A DNA stretch of 64,000 bases, from positions 56,769,361 to 56,833,360 of the forward strand of contig NW_023605194.1 of the NCBI RefSeq assembly GCF_014898055.3. The letters run 5' to 3'. The position numbers and the translations under genes are program-made. Shown piece after piece: positions 34,025 through 43,895 of the stretch; position 1 is the first letter of the stretch; the number at the start of each line of letters is the position of its first letter. The DNA comes from Talpa occidentalis (Eukaryota > Chordata > Mammalia > Eulipotyphla > Talpidae). The notes below the pieces were generated by a model. The model saw only the letters and a list, made by a program, of their open reading frames with translations, ran no database searches and had not been told where the DNA came from.

Positions 34025-34876
34025 AGTTCTCTGTCATAATCCATTGTGTCCCTTCTGCCTTTAGTAGTTTGATTCTACAGTGAGATTTCTAGTGTCTGTT
34101 ATTGGTTTGGTTTTATTTGACCCTTTGTTTTGCTTCTCTATATTCCACATATATGTGAAGCTAATCAGTATTTATCTTTATCATTCTGAATTATTTCTCT
34201 TAGCATAATCCCCTCCAGCCCACCCATGTAGTCACAAATGGCAAGACATTATTTTGTTTTTGTTTTGTTTTGTTTTGTTTTGTTTTGTTTTTATGGCTGA
34301 GTATAGATACCTCACCTTTGTAATCCACTCCTCTCTTTGAACACTTACAGTCCTTTCATAACTTGGTGATTGTAAATAGTCCTGCAATTAATATAGTAGT
34401 GCACATATCCCTTTGGGCTAATGTTTTCTCATTCGTTGGATAGATACCTATGGAAGGAATTGCAGGAGCATATGATTTATTTATTTTTAATATTTTGAGA
34501 AATCTCCATACTGTTTTTCAAAGCAGCTAGACTAGTCTACATTCCTACCAACTGTGTACTGGAGTCTTTTTATTCCACATCTTCACCATCACTTGTTGTT
34601 TCTGGTCTTTTTGATAACGGGCCTTTCTTAAAAGTGTGAGTGGTGTCTCACTGTGGTTTAGATTTAAATGTTCCTGATAAGTGATGATGAGCATTTTTTC
34701 ATGTTCCTATTGGCAACCTGTATATATCTTCTTTACAGAAGTGCCTATTAAATCTTCCTGCCTACTCTTTGATTGGGTTATTTGTTCTGTCTGTTGAGTT
34801 TTATGAGTTCTTTGTAAATCTTGGATATCAGGTCCTTATCAGATGTAGTATATACAAATATATTCTCCCATTGAGT
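34025..34876 (-). mobile_element. old L1 3' portion, antisense (part of an inverted L1 composite)
   Basis: TTATTTCTCTTAGCATAATCCCC, GATTGTAAATAGTCCTGCAAT, GGAATTGCAGGAGCATATG, CTCCATACTG, ACTTGTTGTTTCTGGTC and TTATCAGATGTAGTATATAC are the antisense ORF2 C-terminal and 3' UTR series in correct order. A (GTTTT)n microsatellite at 34255-34291 interrupts it. The antisense text stops at about 34876. Confidence 0.82.
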
Positions 34877-35575
34877 TGAGTCACAAAACAAGTATCAGTA
34901 AATTCATGAATATTGAAATTGCATCAAGTATATTCTCTGATCACACTGATATCAAAATAGAAATCAGAGAGAAAGAAAAACGTCTAATATGTGTAGAGAG
35001 AACACTAAGATACCAAATGGCTAATGGGTTAATGGGGAAATCAAAGCAGAAATTAAAAAAAAAATACCTTGAGACAAATGAAAATGAACACAGAATTATG
35101 GGACATAGAAAAATAGTGCTAAGAGTGAATTTATAATGAAATAGGCCCACATCAAGAAATAAGAAATAAATAATCCTACCTCTTACATTTAAGAAATAGA
35201 AAAAGACCAACAGTCAAAATTAAAAGCAGGTAGAAGGAAGGAAAAAATAAAAATTAGAGCAGAAATAAATTAAATAGAAATTTAAAAGATGATGAAATGT
35301 TATTGACTCAAATCCAGTTCATTGAAAAAGATAAACTAGATATATAAGTCTGTAGTTAGGCTAACAAAGAGAAAATAAAATGAGATCAATTTCAAATAAA
35401 TAAATTTAGAAACAAAAGAGAAGTTGCAACAGACATCTCAAAAATTCAGAGGCTCATGAGATTACTATGAATAATTATATGCCAATATGTTGAATAACTT
35501 AGAGGAAATGGCAATATATAATCATCTGAAACTAATTCAGGAAGAAACAGAAAATTTGAACAGATCATTTTTTCC
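34877..35575 (+). mobile_element. old L1 ORF2 endonuclease/linker segment, sense, joined head-on to an antisense L1 end
   Basis: The frame at 34876-35136 encodes FMNIEIASSIFSDHTDIKIE and KKYLETNENEHRIMG, which match the end of the L1 ORF2 endonuclease domain (the SDH motif) and the linker that follows. The next 400 bp keep L1 linker and early RT text (GAAGGAAGGAAAAAATAAAAATTAGAGC, ATTACTATGAATAATTATATGCC, AGGAAGAAACAGAAAATTTGAACAG) with frameshifts. The segment ends near the start of the RT domain. Confidence 0.75.
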
Positions 35576-36094
35576 TTTTTTTTTTAACCTTAATTATTCC
35601 CCAGTCTAGGATGTTTGGTCAGGAATAATATGGATGAGAGAACTATATGTCATATTTTCATTGCAAAATTGCATTACTATCAAAATTGCCCAATAATTTT
35701 TCAGCTCAGTGTTTTACCTCTAATACTAATACTCACTAATTAGTGGTGGGCAGCTACAGTTGTTATTTGATGCTATATTATACCCCCACAATTTGTTTCT
35801 GATAAGCAGAGTGTCTGACCATTGAAGATATCACAATTAGTAAAATGATTGTTTGTTTTTTTCTTTCTGCAAATGGAAAGTAAAATGATACTGTGTTCAT
35901 TTCTTGTCAAATAAGAACTATTCCTAAGAGAGACTTTTCCTTGTTCATTGAAAGTCTAATAAAATTTGACAGCAAAGAATGTTTTTCTTTGAGTAAATAT
36001 TTGGCAGTAAGTAGATATCTGCTACAGATGCCAAATTTTTAATTTCATTCCACCCAGCTACTATATTTGCATGTTTGCTTTCTCTCTCTGTTTG
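35576..36094. other. unique AT-rich DNA
   Basis: Nothing recognisable. Confidence 0.45.
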
Positions 36095-36785
36095 GAAGTT
36101 AAAGGGATGTATTACTGGACAGGGTGAGGGGCACCCCAGAACTCCCAAACCTGCCTTCTCTAATAGGTTCTGCCATCTGCTATATCATGACAAAACATAC
36201 TCTAGTGCATAAGACCTTAATGGAAAGGAACTTTAATATAATTTGTGTGCAAGAAAGAGAATATAAGTGCAAAAAAGATAGTTTCTACATGAAACTTTTC
36301 CCTTATAGGCAAATGCCCAACCAAACATGGTTGGTCCAAAGCAGGCCCAAATGCTTGCCACAAGCCTAAGGCACCTTCTGGTGAGGACCCATAGGAAAAG
36401 AGCATAAGGGGCCAGATAAGTATGGAGGAAAAGAGCAAAATTAATGTTAACATAAATGTTTCTATTGTTAACCTCCCCATGGGTCTCTAACTCATGTCTG
36501 TGTCAAATGACTTCTTCCATGTCTCCAAGTCTTGGTACAAGTCCAAGACCGAGAAGCAAGTGCAGTTTCTTCACATGTCTGTCTGCTTCCATGTGTCTCC
36601 TCCAGGTCTCCTTCTTGCTCTCCATCCTTCTTCCTTCCTGATCTCCATCTCCTCTCCAGACTCACCTTCTCCCTGCTCAGTTCCACCCTTCCTTGGGTGG
36701 GGCAGGGAACCTGGAACTTCCCTTTTCCTTGGAGACCACCCTGTTACAAATGTAACATAATTTTCTTGTTTTACAGAAAAATAGA
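36095..36785. other. unclassified GC-richer block, possibly an old LTR or other repeat
   Basis: Composition shifts clearly from the AT-rich surroundings. There is a C/T-rich stretch at 36440-36740 (CTCCATCTCCTCTCCAGACTC etc.) and an upstream mixed part with CAAACATGGTTGGTCCAAAGC. Three overlapping frames (61-101 residues) exist only because stops are rare in C/T-rich sequence. I do not recognise a family. Confidence 0.35.
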
Positions 36786-36980
36786 AGGAAATTTTAATAC
36801 ATCTTGGATTCTTTCAATAATATTCATCCTGGAATAAGTTTAAAAAACAAAGGAAAACCATAATTAAAAAAAACTTTTGACAAAATTGAGAATTCTCAGT
36901 ATTTTCATCTTGCAATGAGATTATTAAAGTACTACAATAATAGCATTAATAATCACAAAATATTTGTCATCTCTGCTATT

Positions 36981-37545
36981 GACTTCATCCTTTGATTAGT
37001 ATATTATATGTTTTCTACCAGATTAGATCCAAACATGACAAAGGTTAGGGGTATAAAAACATCTTGTCTTTCCCACTGGTTCTCTCTTAACATAGAAAAG
37101 ATCTGTTTCAGATTACTACAGTTGACTTCTCACAAGTCATTCTTCAAAATCTATCATAACAAAGTCCTGAACTATACTCATCAGTAGAGGGACTGGAGTT
37201 ACAATCATTTATTTAAGTTAATCTACTGGTTTAATAGCAAAGTGTTAAGAAATGAACACCCTGCTTATATAAATTCCTAACACTTTGCTATTAAACCAGT
37301 AGATTAACTTAAATAAATGATTGTAACTCCAGTCCCTCTACTGATGAGTACAGTTCAGGACTTTGTTATGATAGATTTTGAGGAATGACTTGTGAGAAGT
37401 CAACTGTAGTAATCTGAAACAGATCTTTTCTATGTTAAGAGAGAACCAGTGGGAAAGACAAGATGTTTTTATACCCCTAACCTTTGTCATGTTTGGATCT
37501 AATCTGGTAGAAAAACATAAAATATACTAATCAAAGGATGAAGTC
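36981..37545. repeat. near-perfect palindrome (long inverted repeat), arms about 273 bp
   Basis: Left arm 36981-37253 and right arm 37272-37545 are reverse complements with only four substitutions and one single-T length difference by eye (about 98% identity). They are separated by a spacer of about 18 nt (GAACACCCTGCTTATATA). The outer ends are GACTTCATCC and GGATGAAGTC. The arms are not SINE or L1 sequence and occur nowhere else in the window. No target-site duplication flanks the structure. Confidence 0.97.
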
Positions 37546-37754
37546 TAATTAAATGGAGAATGAAAATATTCAAAACTACTCCTGGACTGATCGTTAGGGC
37601 TTACTGCATGGCTGATATTATTGAAAGTGTCCTTTGATTCCCCAAACTCATATCCATTTGACTATCAAATTCTGTTTTATTGACTTGCATCTTTGATGAA
37701 AGTTCCTTATCTATCAGAATATTTATAAAATTTGTGTTTATTTCTAATTCATAT
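37546..37754. other. unique DNA
   Basis: Nothing recognised. Confidence 0.4.
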
Positions 37755-37764
37755 TAGAGTTCTT

Positions 37765-38026
37765 GGGTCTCCCGTGTGGTGCAGCAGTTGGGCGCTGGGC
37801 TGCGAAGCTGCCCGCGGCCTCTGCAGCAGTACTGGTTCAATCCCCGGCCACCAGGCAAGGGTCCCACATGGTGCTACAGACCTCTCCTGCTGCCCGCTGC
37901 TCCCCTCAGCAGTGTATTTTGTCAATCTGCCTGTTCTGTTCCCCGCTCTGGCTCTCGTGGATTCTCTCACCCTCCTGCGCTTCTGACTGTACCCAGTGCT
38001 TGTATAAATAAATAAATTTTAAAAAA
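37765..38026 (+). mobile_element. tRNA-derived SINE, group B
   Basis: Plus-strand copy beginning GGGTCTCCCGTGTGGTGCAG, B box GGTTCAATCCC, body GTCAATCTGCCTGTTCTG, tail TTGTATAAATAAATAAATTTT. 10-bp flanking duplication TAGAGTTCTT (37755-37764 and 38027-38036). Confidence 0.95.
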
Positions 38027-38036
38027 TAGAGTTCTT

Positions 38037-38407
38037 GATCCACTATATTTGCATTTTATTTTTAAAGACTTATTTCATTAAACAGAAATTCATTTTTTCC
38101 TGCCAAAAGTATTTTTCTTGATGGATTTAACTACACAATGAAATTATACGTGATTAGTTACTTTAAAATAGCACTAAATTTTCTTCTCTCCTTATCTCAG
38201 TGGTCCAAACAATCACACAATTGGATTAAATAAACTTAGCTTTCTCTGTATTATTCCACTTTCACATTCACTTTTCTCTCATATGCTACTCACGTTAATA
38301 TAGTCATTTCCTTCCTCTAGCTTTGGTTTTCCTCTTAAGGGGAATAGATTGCTTGTAGCACAATTCAAAGATATTTACTAATATCTAATCATGAACAGTA
38401 GTTCAGT
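38037..38407. other. unique AT-rich DNA
   Basis: Nothing recognised. Confidence 0.45.
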
Positions 38408-38900
38408 GATGGCCTGCTATGAATAACCTCCTCCCCACCCCAGTACATATTCCATATTTAACCCCCTCTTCTTGCATGTGGACTGGACATATTGAGTTTT
38501 TTCTGATGAACTGAAGTGATGGAATATCTCTTCTGAGATGAGTTTGTGAAAGGACCATGGTATCTGTCCTGGCCAGATTGTCTCTTTCATGTTCTCTCCT
38601 AAAGTGCTCACTCTGAAAGAAGCTGGCTGACTTCTTGTGAAGCTCAGATGGAGATGTTCTGATGGCACGAAACTGAGATTGTGTTAGTCAGTTTGGAAGC
38701 ATTTCCACTATCACTTCCAGCCAAATATTCAGTTGAGGCCACAGACATTATCAACACCATGACTAGAACTTCCTAAGCAATTTTGATGTAGATTTGCCTA
38801 AATAGCCCCTCATCCACAGAAATTGTGAGAATATAAACGTTTGTGATTTTTAAACCACTAAGTTTTTGGTATTCATTAACAGCAATAGACTATTAATACA
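38408..38900 (+). mobile_element. MaLR (MLT1-type) solo LTR
   Basis: Begins TGATGGCCTGCTATG and ends AATAGACTATTAATACA. The 3' part CACAGAAATTGTGAGAATATAAACG…TTTAAACCACTAAGTTTTTGG is the characteristic MLT1 end (counterpart of 'cagaaactgtgagataataaatg…taagccactaagtttggggtaa'). Internal words GTGATGGAATATCTCTTCTGAGATGAG also fit. Length about 490 bp. No internal region or partner LTR is present. Ancient and inactive. Confidence 0.75.
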
Positions 38901-39858
38901 TCTTTCCATGATGTAGAGTTTCTCTCTATTTTGCTATAACATCTCTGTATTTTGACAAATGTACTTTCATTTCTCATTATGTAATTCTTAGAATTGAACA
39001 ACACAATGTAGTTTCCTTCAATAATTTTATATATAACATTTTGTATGAAAATATTAGAATAAAATTACTTAGATTTATTTGTTTTTATCATCATTGATCC
39101 ACCATCTCCTAATTTCAGCTTCACACTGCCATCACATATATCTTCTATTTGTAAGATGTGGGCTATTAGTTTGTTGTTATTGCTTTTCTTTTCTGGTGTA
39201 TTTACTCTGTATATGCATTAACTAAGCATGCATATTAAAGTATCACAGAAAAGTCATTTCTATTTCAAAATAGCCTCATATACATTACTGAATTTATAAA
39301 ATATTCAAAAAATCTTTTTTTCTGGATTTATGATGATCTACAGGCATGATTGATCTTTAAATAAATTTTCATTAGGACAGCTATAATAGAAAACCTTATT
39401 TACTGATTAAGTCTAATTAGACCAGTATTCAAACTTATGTGTTACATTTTTGACATCATTAAAAATTATTACAGTTGAGCTGTATTTCAAAACTTAGAAA
39501 TATCCTGCCTGCAGCTTACCCCAAGCAACTTAACCACTTTCCTTTTGACTGGAGGTTCATTACCAATCCTGACCCTGAATTAGACATAGCCCATCAAAAA
39601 AAAAAAAAAATGGAGCTTGACAAATACTGCTTTAAATCTCCCTCTTCTTCTCCCACAGTATTTACACTCCTGATAATTCAATCTCCTCTAGATATAAACA
39701 ACAGCTATTTCTGATTTTGGCTCTTACTTTCTGGTTTTAGAAGTACATGGTCAAATTGTATGCTTGACAACTTCAAGGAAACAAGATATTTTTATAAAAA
39801 ATAAATCCTAGAAGTCTGAGGGCCCACTTCAATGCCAGCTGTTGATCATGTATAGAAA
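38901..39858. other. unique AT-rich DNA
   Basis: No repeat recognised. A pure A15 run lies at 39595-39610. The 79-residue frame at 39475-39714 has no known similarity. Confidence 0.4.
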
Positions 39859-39871
39859 AACTATATAATCA

Positions 39872-40139
39872 GGGCCTCCCCTGGTGGGCAGCGGTTGAGC
39901 GCTGGGCTGTGAAGCTGCCCGCAGTCTCTGCAGCGCCGGTTCAATCCCCGGCGGCTGGTGAGGGTCCCACATGGCGCACAGACCTCTCCTGCTGCCCGCT
40001 GCTCCCCTCAGCAGTGTATTTCGTCAGTCTGCCTGTTCTGCTCCCCGCTCTGCCTCTGGTGATTTCTCTCACCCTCCCGCACTTCTGACTGTACCCAGTG
40101 CTGGTATACATAAATAAATAAATCTTTTTAAAAAAGAAA
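39872..40139 (+). mobile_element. tRNA-derived SINE, group B
   Basis: Plus-strand copy with B box GGTTCAATCCC and group B body CGTCAGTCTGCCTGTTCTG. One base is missing in the A box (GGTGGGCAGCGG instead of GGTGGCGCAGCGG). Flanked by similar AACTATATAATCA / AACTATAATCA words, an imperfect target-site duplication. Confidence 0.94.
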
Positions 40140-40154
40140 GAACAACTATAATCA

Positions 40155-40626
40155 TAAAATTAATCAGAGAAATGTAACTTCAGCCATCTATAAAACAAGG
40201 CAATTATTGAGCATATCTTGATAAACATTAATGATACAAAAATGGGAAATTAGAATATAGTGAAGTACTTTAGTATTTCTATTATAATGTGGGTAATTAC
40301 TATAATTAATAAACAGCCCTTTTCAAAATTGACTGACTAATCATAGTGGGCATAAAATTACACACACCTCCTCATCTAAAATAAAAATTTTCTTCCTTAT
40401 GCCTTTCACTCCTTTCTACTGACAAGTGTATGCACTTAAAATTTCTACTTTATATATTATGTTATTTTAAGCCTTTTTATAATTTATAAACTTTAAATTA
40501 TTTTAATGTTTACAATTTGACTCACTCAAAAATACAAACAAACCCTGAATCACATTTTTTGGCCACAATTAAAATGTTGATCCCAATACTTTCATTTTTA
40601 CTGAATTTGTCTGTAATTAAACCTTT
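40155..40626. other. unique AT-rich DNA
   Basis: Nothing recognised. Confidence 0.45.
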
Positions 40627-40641
40627 TTCTTTAACTTTTTG

Positions 40642-40916
40642 TTTTAAGATTTATTTATTTATGCATACAAGAGCTGGGTTACAGGCCAGAGGTGTGCGGG
40701 GCTGGGTGGGTGAGAGGATTCACCAGAGACAGAGTGGAGAACAGCACGGGCAGATTGACCAAAGTACACTGCTGAGGGGAGCAGCAGGGGAGTCAGAAGA
40801 GGTCTGCTGTGCCATGTGGGTTGCTCCCTGACCGGCTAGGGATCGAACTCATGCTGTAGAGGTTTCTGATAGCTTCATAGGTTGTTTCTTAACCCCTTGC
40901 GCCACCAGAGAGGCCC
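40642..40916 (-). mobile_element. tRNA-derived SINE, group C
   Basis: Minus-strand copy with head GCGCAAGGGGTTAAGAAACAAC and end GTAACCCAGCTCTTGTATGC. Flanked by TTCTTTAACTTTTTG / TTCTTTGACCTTTTG (40627-40641, 40917-40931), two mismatches, consistent with an old insertion. Confidence 0.93.
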
Positions 40917-40924
40917 TTCTTTGA

Positions 40925-41145
40925 CCTTTTGTATTTCATTGAGGTAACAGTTTACAACACTGTATATGATTTAAGTGAATAGGTTTGTGCTCTTCAAGTA
41001 TATTTCACAGCACCACATCCACCAACAAAGCACCTTTAACCCTCCACCATGTTATACTTAGCCCCTCTCCTGCTTCTCATCCCTTCTTCCCCCACCCCAT
41101 AGTAGCCTCAATTCCACAATTTTATTTCTAGGGATTTAAAATAAT
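40925..41145 (-). mobile_element. L1 3' UTR fragment, antisense
   Basis: CATTGAGGTAACAGTTTACAACACTG and the CCTCTCC…CCCACCCCATAGTAGCCTCAATTC order match the antisense L1 3' UTR start also seen at 60477-60670. The rest of the L1 is missing. Confidence 0.65.
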
Positions 41146-41163
41146 TGTTTAAAACTTATTTTC

Positions 41164-41480
41164 GGGCCTCCCCGGTGGCGCAGCAGTTGAGTGCTGGGTT
41201 GCAAAGCTGCCCGCAGCCTCTGCAACACCGGTTCAATCCCCGGCTGCTCCCCAACCACCGGAGGAGGGTCCCGCATGGCGCGCAGACCTCTCCTGCCGCC
41301 CGCTGCTCCCCTCAGCAGTGTACTTCGGTCCTTCTGCCTGCTCTGCTCCCCGCTCTGGCTCTGGTGAATTCTCTCACCCTCCCGCGCTTCTGACTGTACC
41401 CAGTGCTTGTATAAATAAATAAATAAACAAATCTTTAAAAAAAAAGTACTGGAAAAATTATATTAAAAAAATAAATAAAT
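41164..41480 (+). mobile_element. tRNA-derived SINE, group A, young-looking, long tail
   Basis: Plus-strand copy with intact A box (GTGGCGCAGCAG) and B box (GGTTCAATCCC), group A insert and body. The tail contains TAAA units, ATCTTTAAAAAAAAA, then an extra GTACTGGAAAAATTATATT word and a second A/TAAA tract before the perfect 13-bp duplication AAAACTTATTTTC (41151-41163 and 41481-41493). Confidence 0.96.
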
Positions 41481-41741
41481 AAAACTTATTTTCATCAAAA
41501 GCAGACACGTTATATAAATACGTATTGTTATAACAGAATGTCATACATGGTATATTTCTGAATATTCTTTAAAAGTTGTTACATATTTAGATTTTAAGCA
41601 AATGACTTCCTAAGCTACTTGGCATGCATATAACAATGTCATGTAACCAGTCCTATCAGGGTTACCCTAAAACTTTACTAAGAGTGTATTTGCCTAGCAG
41701 TACAATATACTATCCTAAGGACCCATATTAAAATCTCCTCT

Positions 41742-42014
41742 GGGCCTCCCCGGTGGCGCAGCGGTTGAGCTCTGGGTTGTGAAGCTGCTCACGGCCTCTG
41801 CAGCGTCGGTTCGATCCCCGGCTGCTCCCCGGCCACCGGAGGAGGGTCCCACATGGCACGCAGACCTCTCCTGCCGCCCGCTGCTCCCCTCAGCAGTGTA
41901 CTTCGGTCCTTCTGCCTGCTCTGCTCCCCGCTCTGGCTCTGGTGAATTCTCTCACCCTCCTGCGATTCTGACTGTACCTAGTGCTTGTATAAATTATAAA
42001 AAAAATCAAAAAAC
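41742..42014 (+). mobile_element. tRNA-derived SINE, group A, intact pol III boxes
   Basis: Plus-strand copy whose A box (TGGCGCAGCGG, 41754-41764) and B box (GGTTCGATCCC, 41808-41818) match the pol III consensus. Group A insert present. The tail is degraded (TAAATTATAAAAAAAATC). Flanked by AAATCTCCTCT / AAAACTCCTCT. Confidence 0.95.
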
Positions 42015-42029
42015 AAAACTCCTCTTATG

Positions 42030-42795
42030 AGATAAGCAACTACAAAGAATATTTAAGCCCACCTTTACATCAGTTTCCTATATTTATTCTCCAGAAGACC
42101 AGATGAGAGGTATAGGAGAGAAGGAATTTCAAATCTTTTATGAAAAAATGGCATTGCAATTGCAATTATTCCAATGATATCTCTCTACATTAAAGAGAAG
42201 AGACAAGCAGAATTATGAATAATATCAAAAAATAAATAAATAAATCAGGCAGAATGATTAATTGAATTAAATTGTAGGAATATAACTGCTAAATTGAAAG
42301 ATATCATTCAATATATGACACTGTTAAGATATTTGAATTTATCGGTTCTATATGGGAAAAGACGGAAGAGAATTGTTGTAATAATCATTTCAAGTGATAA
42401 AAGTACCCAGGAAATTCAGTTACTCAAAAGATAAATCAAAACGAACTATTTTCTGAGTCTGAAAATAATCAACTTTTTAGACAAAATGCCAATCTATTGA
42501 CAAAATAATCAAGGCAAAATTAATAAAATCTGTCTCAAATCTTCAGTGGAGTAAGAAAAATGGTAAATATTTAAATAAATGAATACTGTCTAGAACTAAC
42601 AAAAAAAACAGATTATTTTTGCCTTCGATCAGATCATAGCAGGGGTCATGTATCATATGTGAAGGTATCATATTGAATTACATTGATATCATTTATTAGT
42701 TAATCCATTATTAACTTACAAGAATACATGCCTAAGAGTGTGAGCAGTTTAGAGAAGCACATTATTTGAGACATAAAAACCAGAGACCTATTAAT
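42030..42795. other. unique AT-rich DNA
   Basis: Nothing recognised. Confidence 0.45.
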
Positions 42796-42799
42796 ACAT

Positions 42800-42955
42800 T
42801 CAGCATTAAGCATTGTTGGTCTTGTATACTTGAGCAAAACCTTTCTGAGATTTTGAATTACTTGTCTTTGTTTTTGTGAAATGGAAATGTCTACATCACA
42901 AATACATGAAAGACATGAGTTTTAGCTCAATAAATGACACTTTACTATTATAGTT
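42800..42955 (+). repeat. MIR remnant
   Basis: TTGAGCAAAACCTTTCTGAGATTTTG, then TTTGTTTTTGTGAAATGGAAATG and the end GCTCAATAAATGACA match the sense MIR order (…gcaagttacttaacctctctgagcctcag…ctgtaaaatggggataat…gctcaataaatgt). Confidence 0.55.
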
Positions 42956-43620
42956 GACTAAAAAATTGAATCCATGTGATTGAGAACTAGAAAAGACAGA
43001 GCAATGCATTGTTCCAGAACTTGGCAAATCGTTCTTCAGTTAAATTCACACGTAGAATAAGATGAATTTTAACTGAAAAGTTTTAAGGAAAAAAATCAAA
43101 TCTTACTATAAGGAATAGAAAAACGTTTTCAGAAAGAAAATCGGAGTCTTGTAATAAGAATTTTAAACTCTGTTTCTGGGGACATGTATACAGAGGGAAT
43201 GGTAAGGTAAAAGAAAATACTTAAAGGGTGGGTGAGAAGGACAAATATGAAAAGATTATGCTCATTGTAATGGAAATGAACTATAAGATGTTAGATTTGG
43301 GTTTTATGAATACTAATTTGAAGGGAAGTAAGATATATAAATGAGTTATTAAAGTGACTTCATGAACAGAAGCAGTTTCACATTTCTTCCAATGTAAGAA
43401 AAATGAGGCAGCTATGGTAAGTCACAGAGAGAAAATGTGGTGACATGAATTCAGTTGAGATGGAATTAGAAGAAAATAATTTACAAAAAAGGCTTTACTC
43501 TAAGAACAATGATATACCTCTAAACTATTTTGATTAAACTATCAATAATATCACATAATACATACAGCTCAGAGGAAAACCTTAATGAAGGAAGTATCCC
43601 CTTAAAGTCCTGTCATTTTC
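42956..43620. other. unique AT-rich DNA
   Basis: Nothing recognised. Confidence 0.45.
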
Positions 43621-43621
43621 A

Positions 43622-43895
43622 CTTTTTTTTTTTTTTTTTTTTTTTTATACAAGCACTGGGTACAGTCAGAAGCGCAGGGAGAGTGAGAGAATTCACCAGA
43701 GCCAGAGCAGGGAGCAGAACAGGCAGAAGGACCAACGTACACTGCTGAGGGGAGCAGCGGGCGGCAGGAGAGGTCTGCACGCCATGCGGGACCCTCCTCT
43801 GGTGGCCGGGGAGCAGTCGGGGATGGAACAGGCGCTGCAGAGGCTGCGGGCAGCTTCGCAACCTAGCGCTCAACCACTGCCCCACCTGGGAGGCC
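43622..43895 (-). mobile_element. tRNA-derived SINE, group A
   Basis: Minus-strand copy with insert and group A body (TGGTCCTTCTGCCTGTTCTG). The 3' tail has become a pure T24 run on the plus strand at 43623-43647. No clean target-site duplication found. Confidence 0.93.

Noticed and set aside
34876..35136. 86-codon frame as a possible cellular gene
   Set aside because: Residues such as SIFSDHTDIKIE and KKYLETNENE identify it as L1 ORF2 endonuclease/linker debris.
36494..36837. Overlapping frames of 88-101 codons as a candidate exon
   Set aside because: The C/T-rich composition removes stop codons in several frames at once. No splice-site pair, conserved motif or recognised domain is visible.
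36981..37545. Palindrome as a DNA transposon (MITE) with long terminal inverted repeats
   Set aside because: No flanking target-site duplication was found and no other copy exists in the window. The 98% arm identity is better explained by inverted duplication, though a genome search is still needed.
41754..41818. tRNA-like A and B boxes as possible tRNA genes
   Set aside because: They are the tRNA-derived heads of SINEs. The cloverleaf is not maintained and a SINE body and A tail follow.
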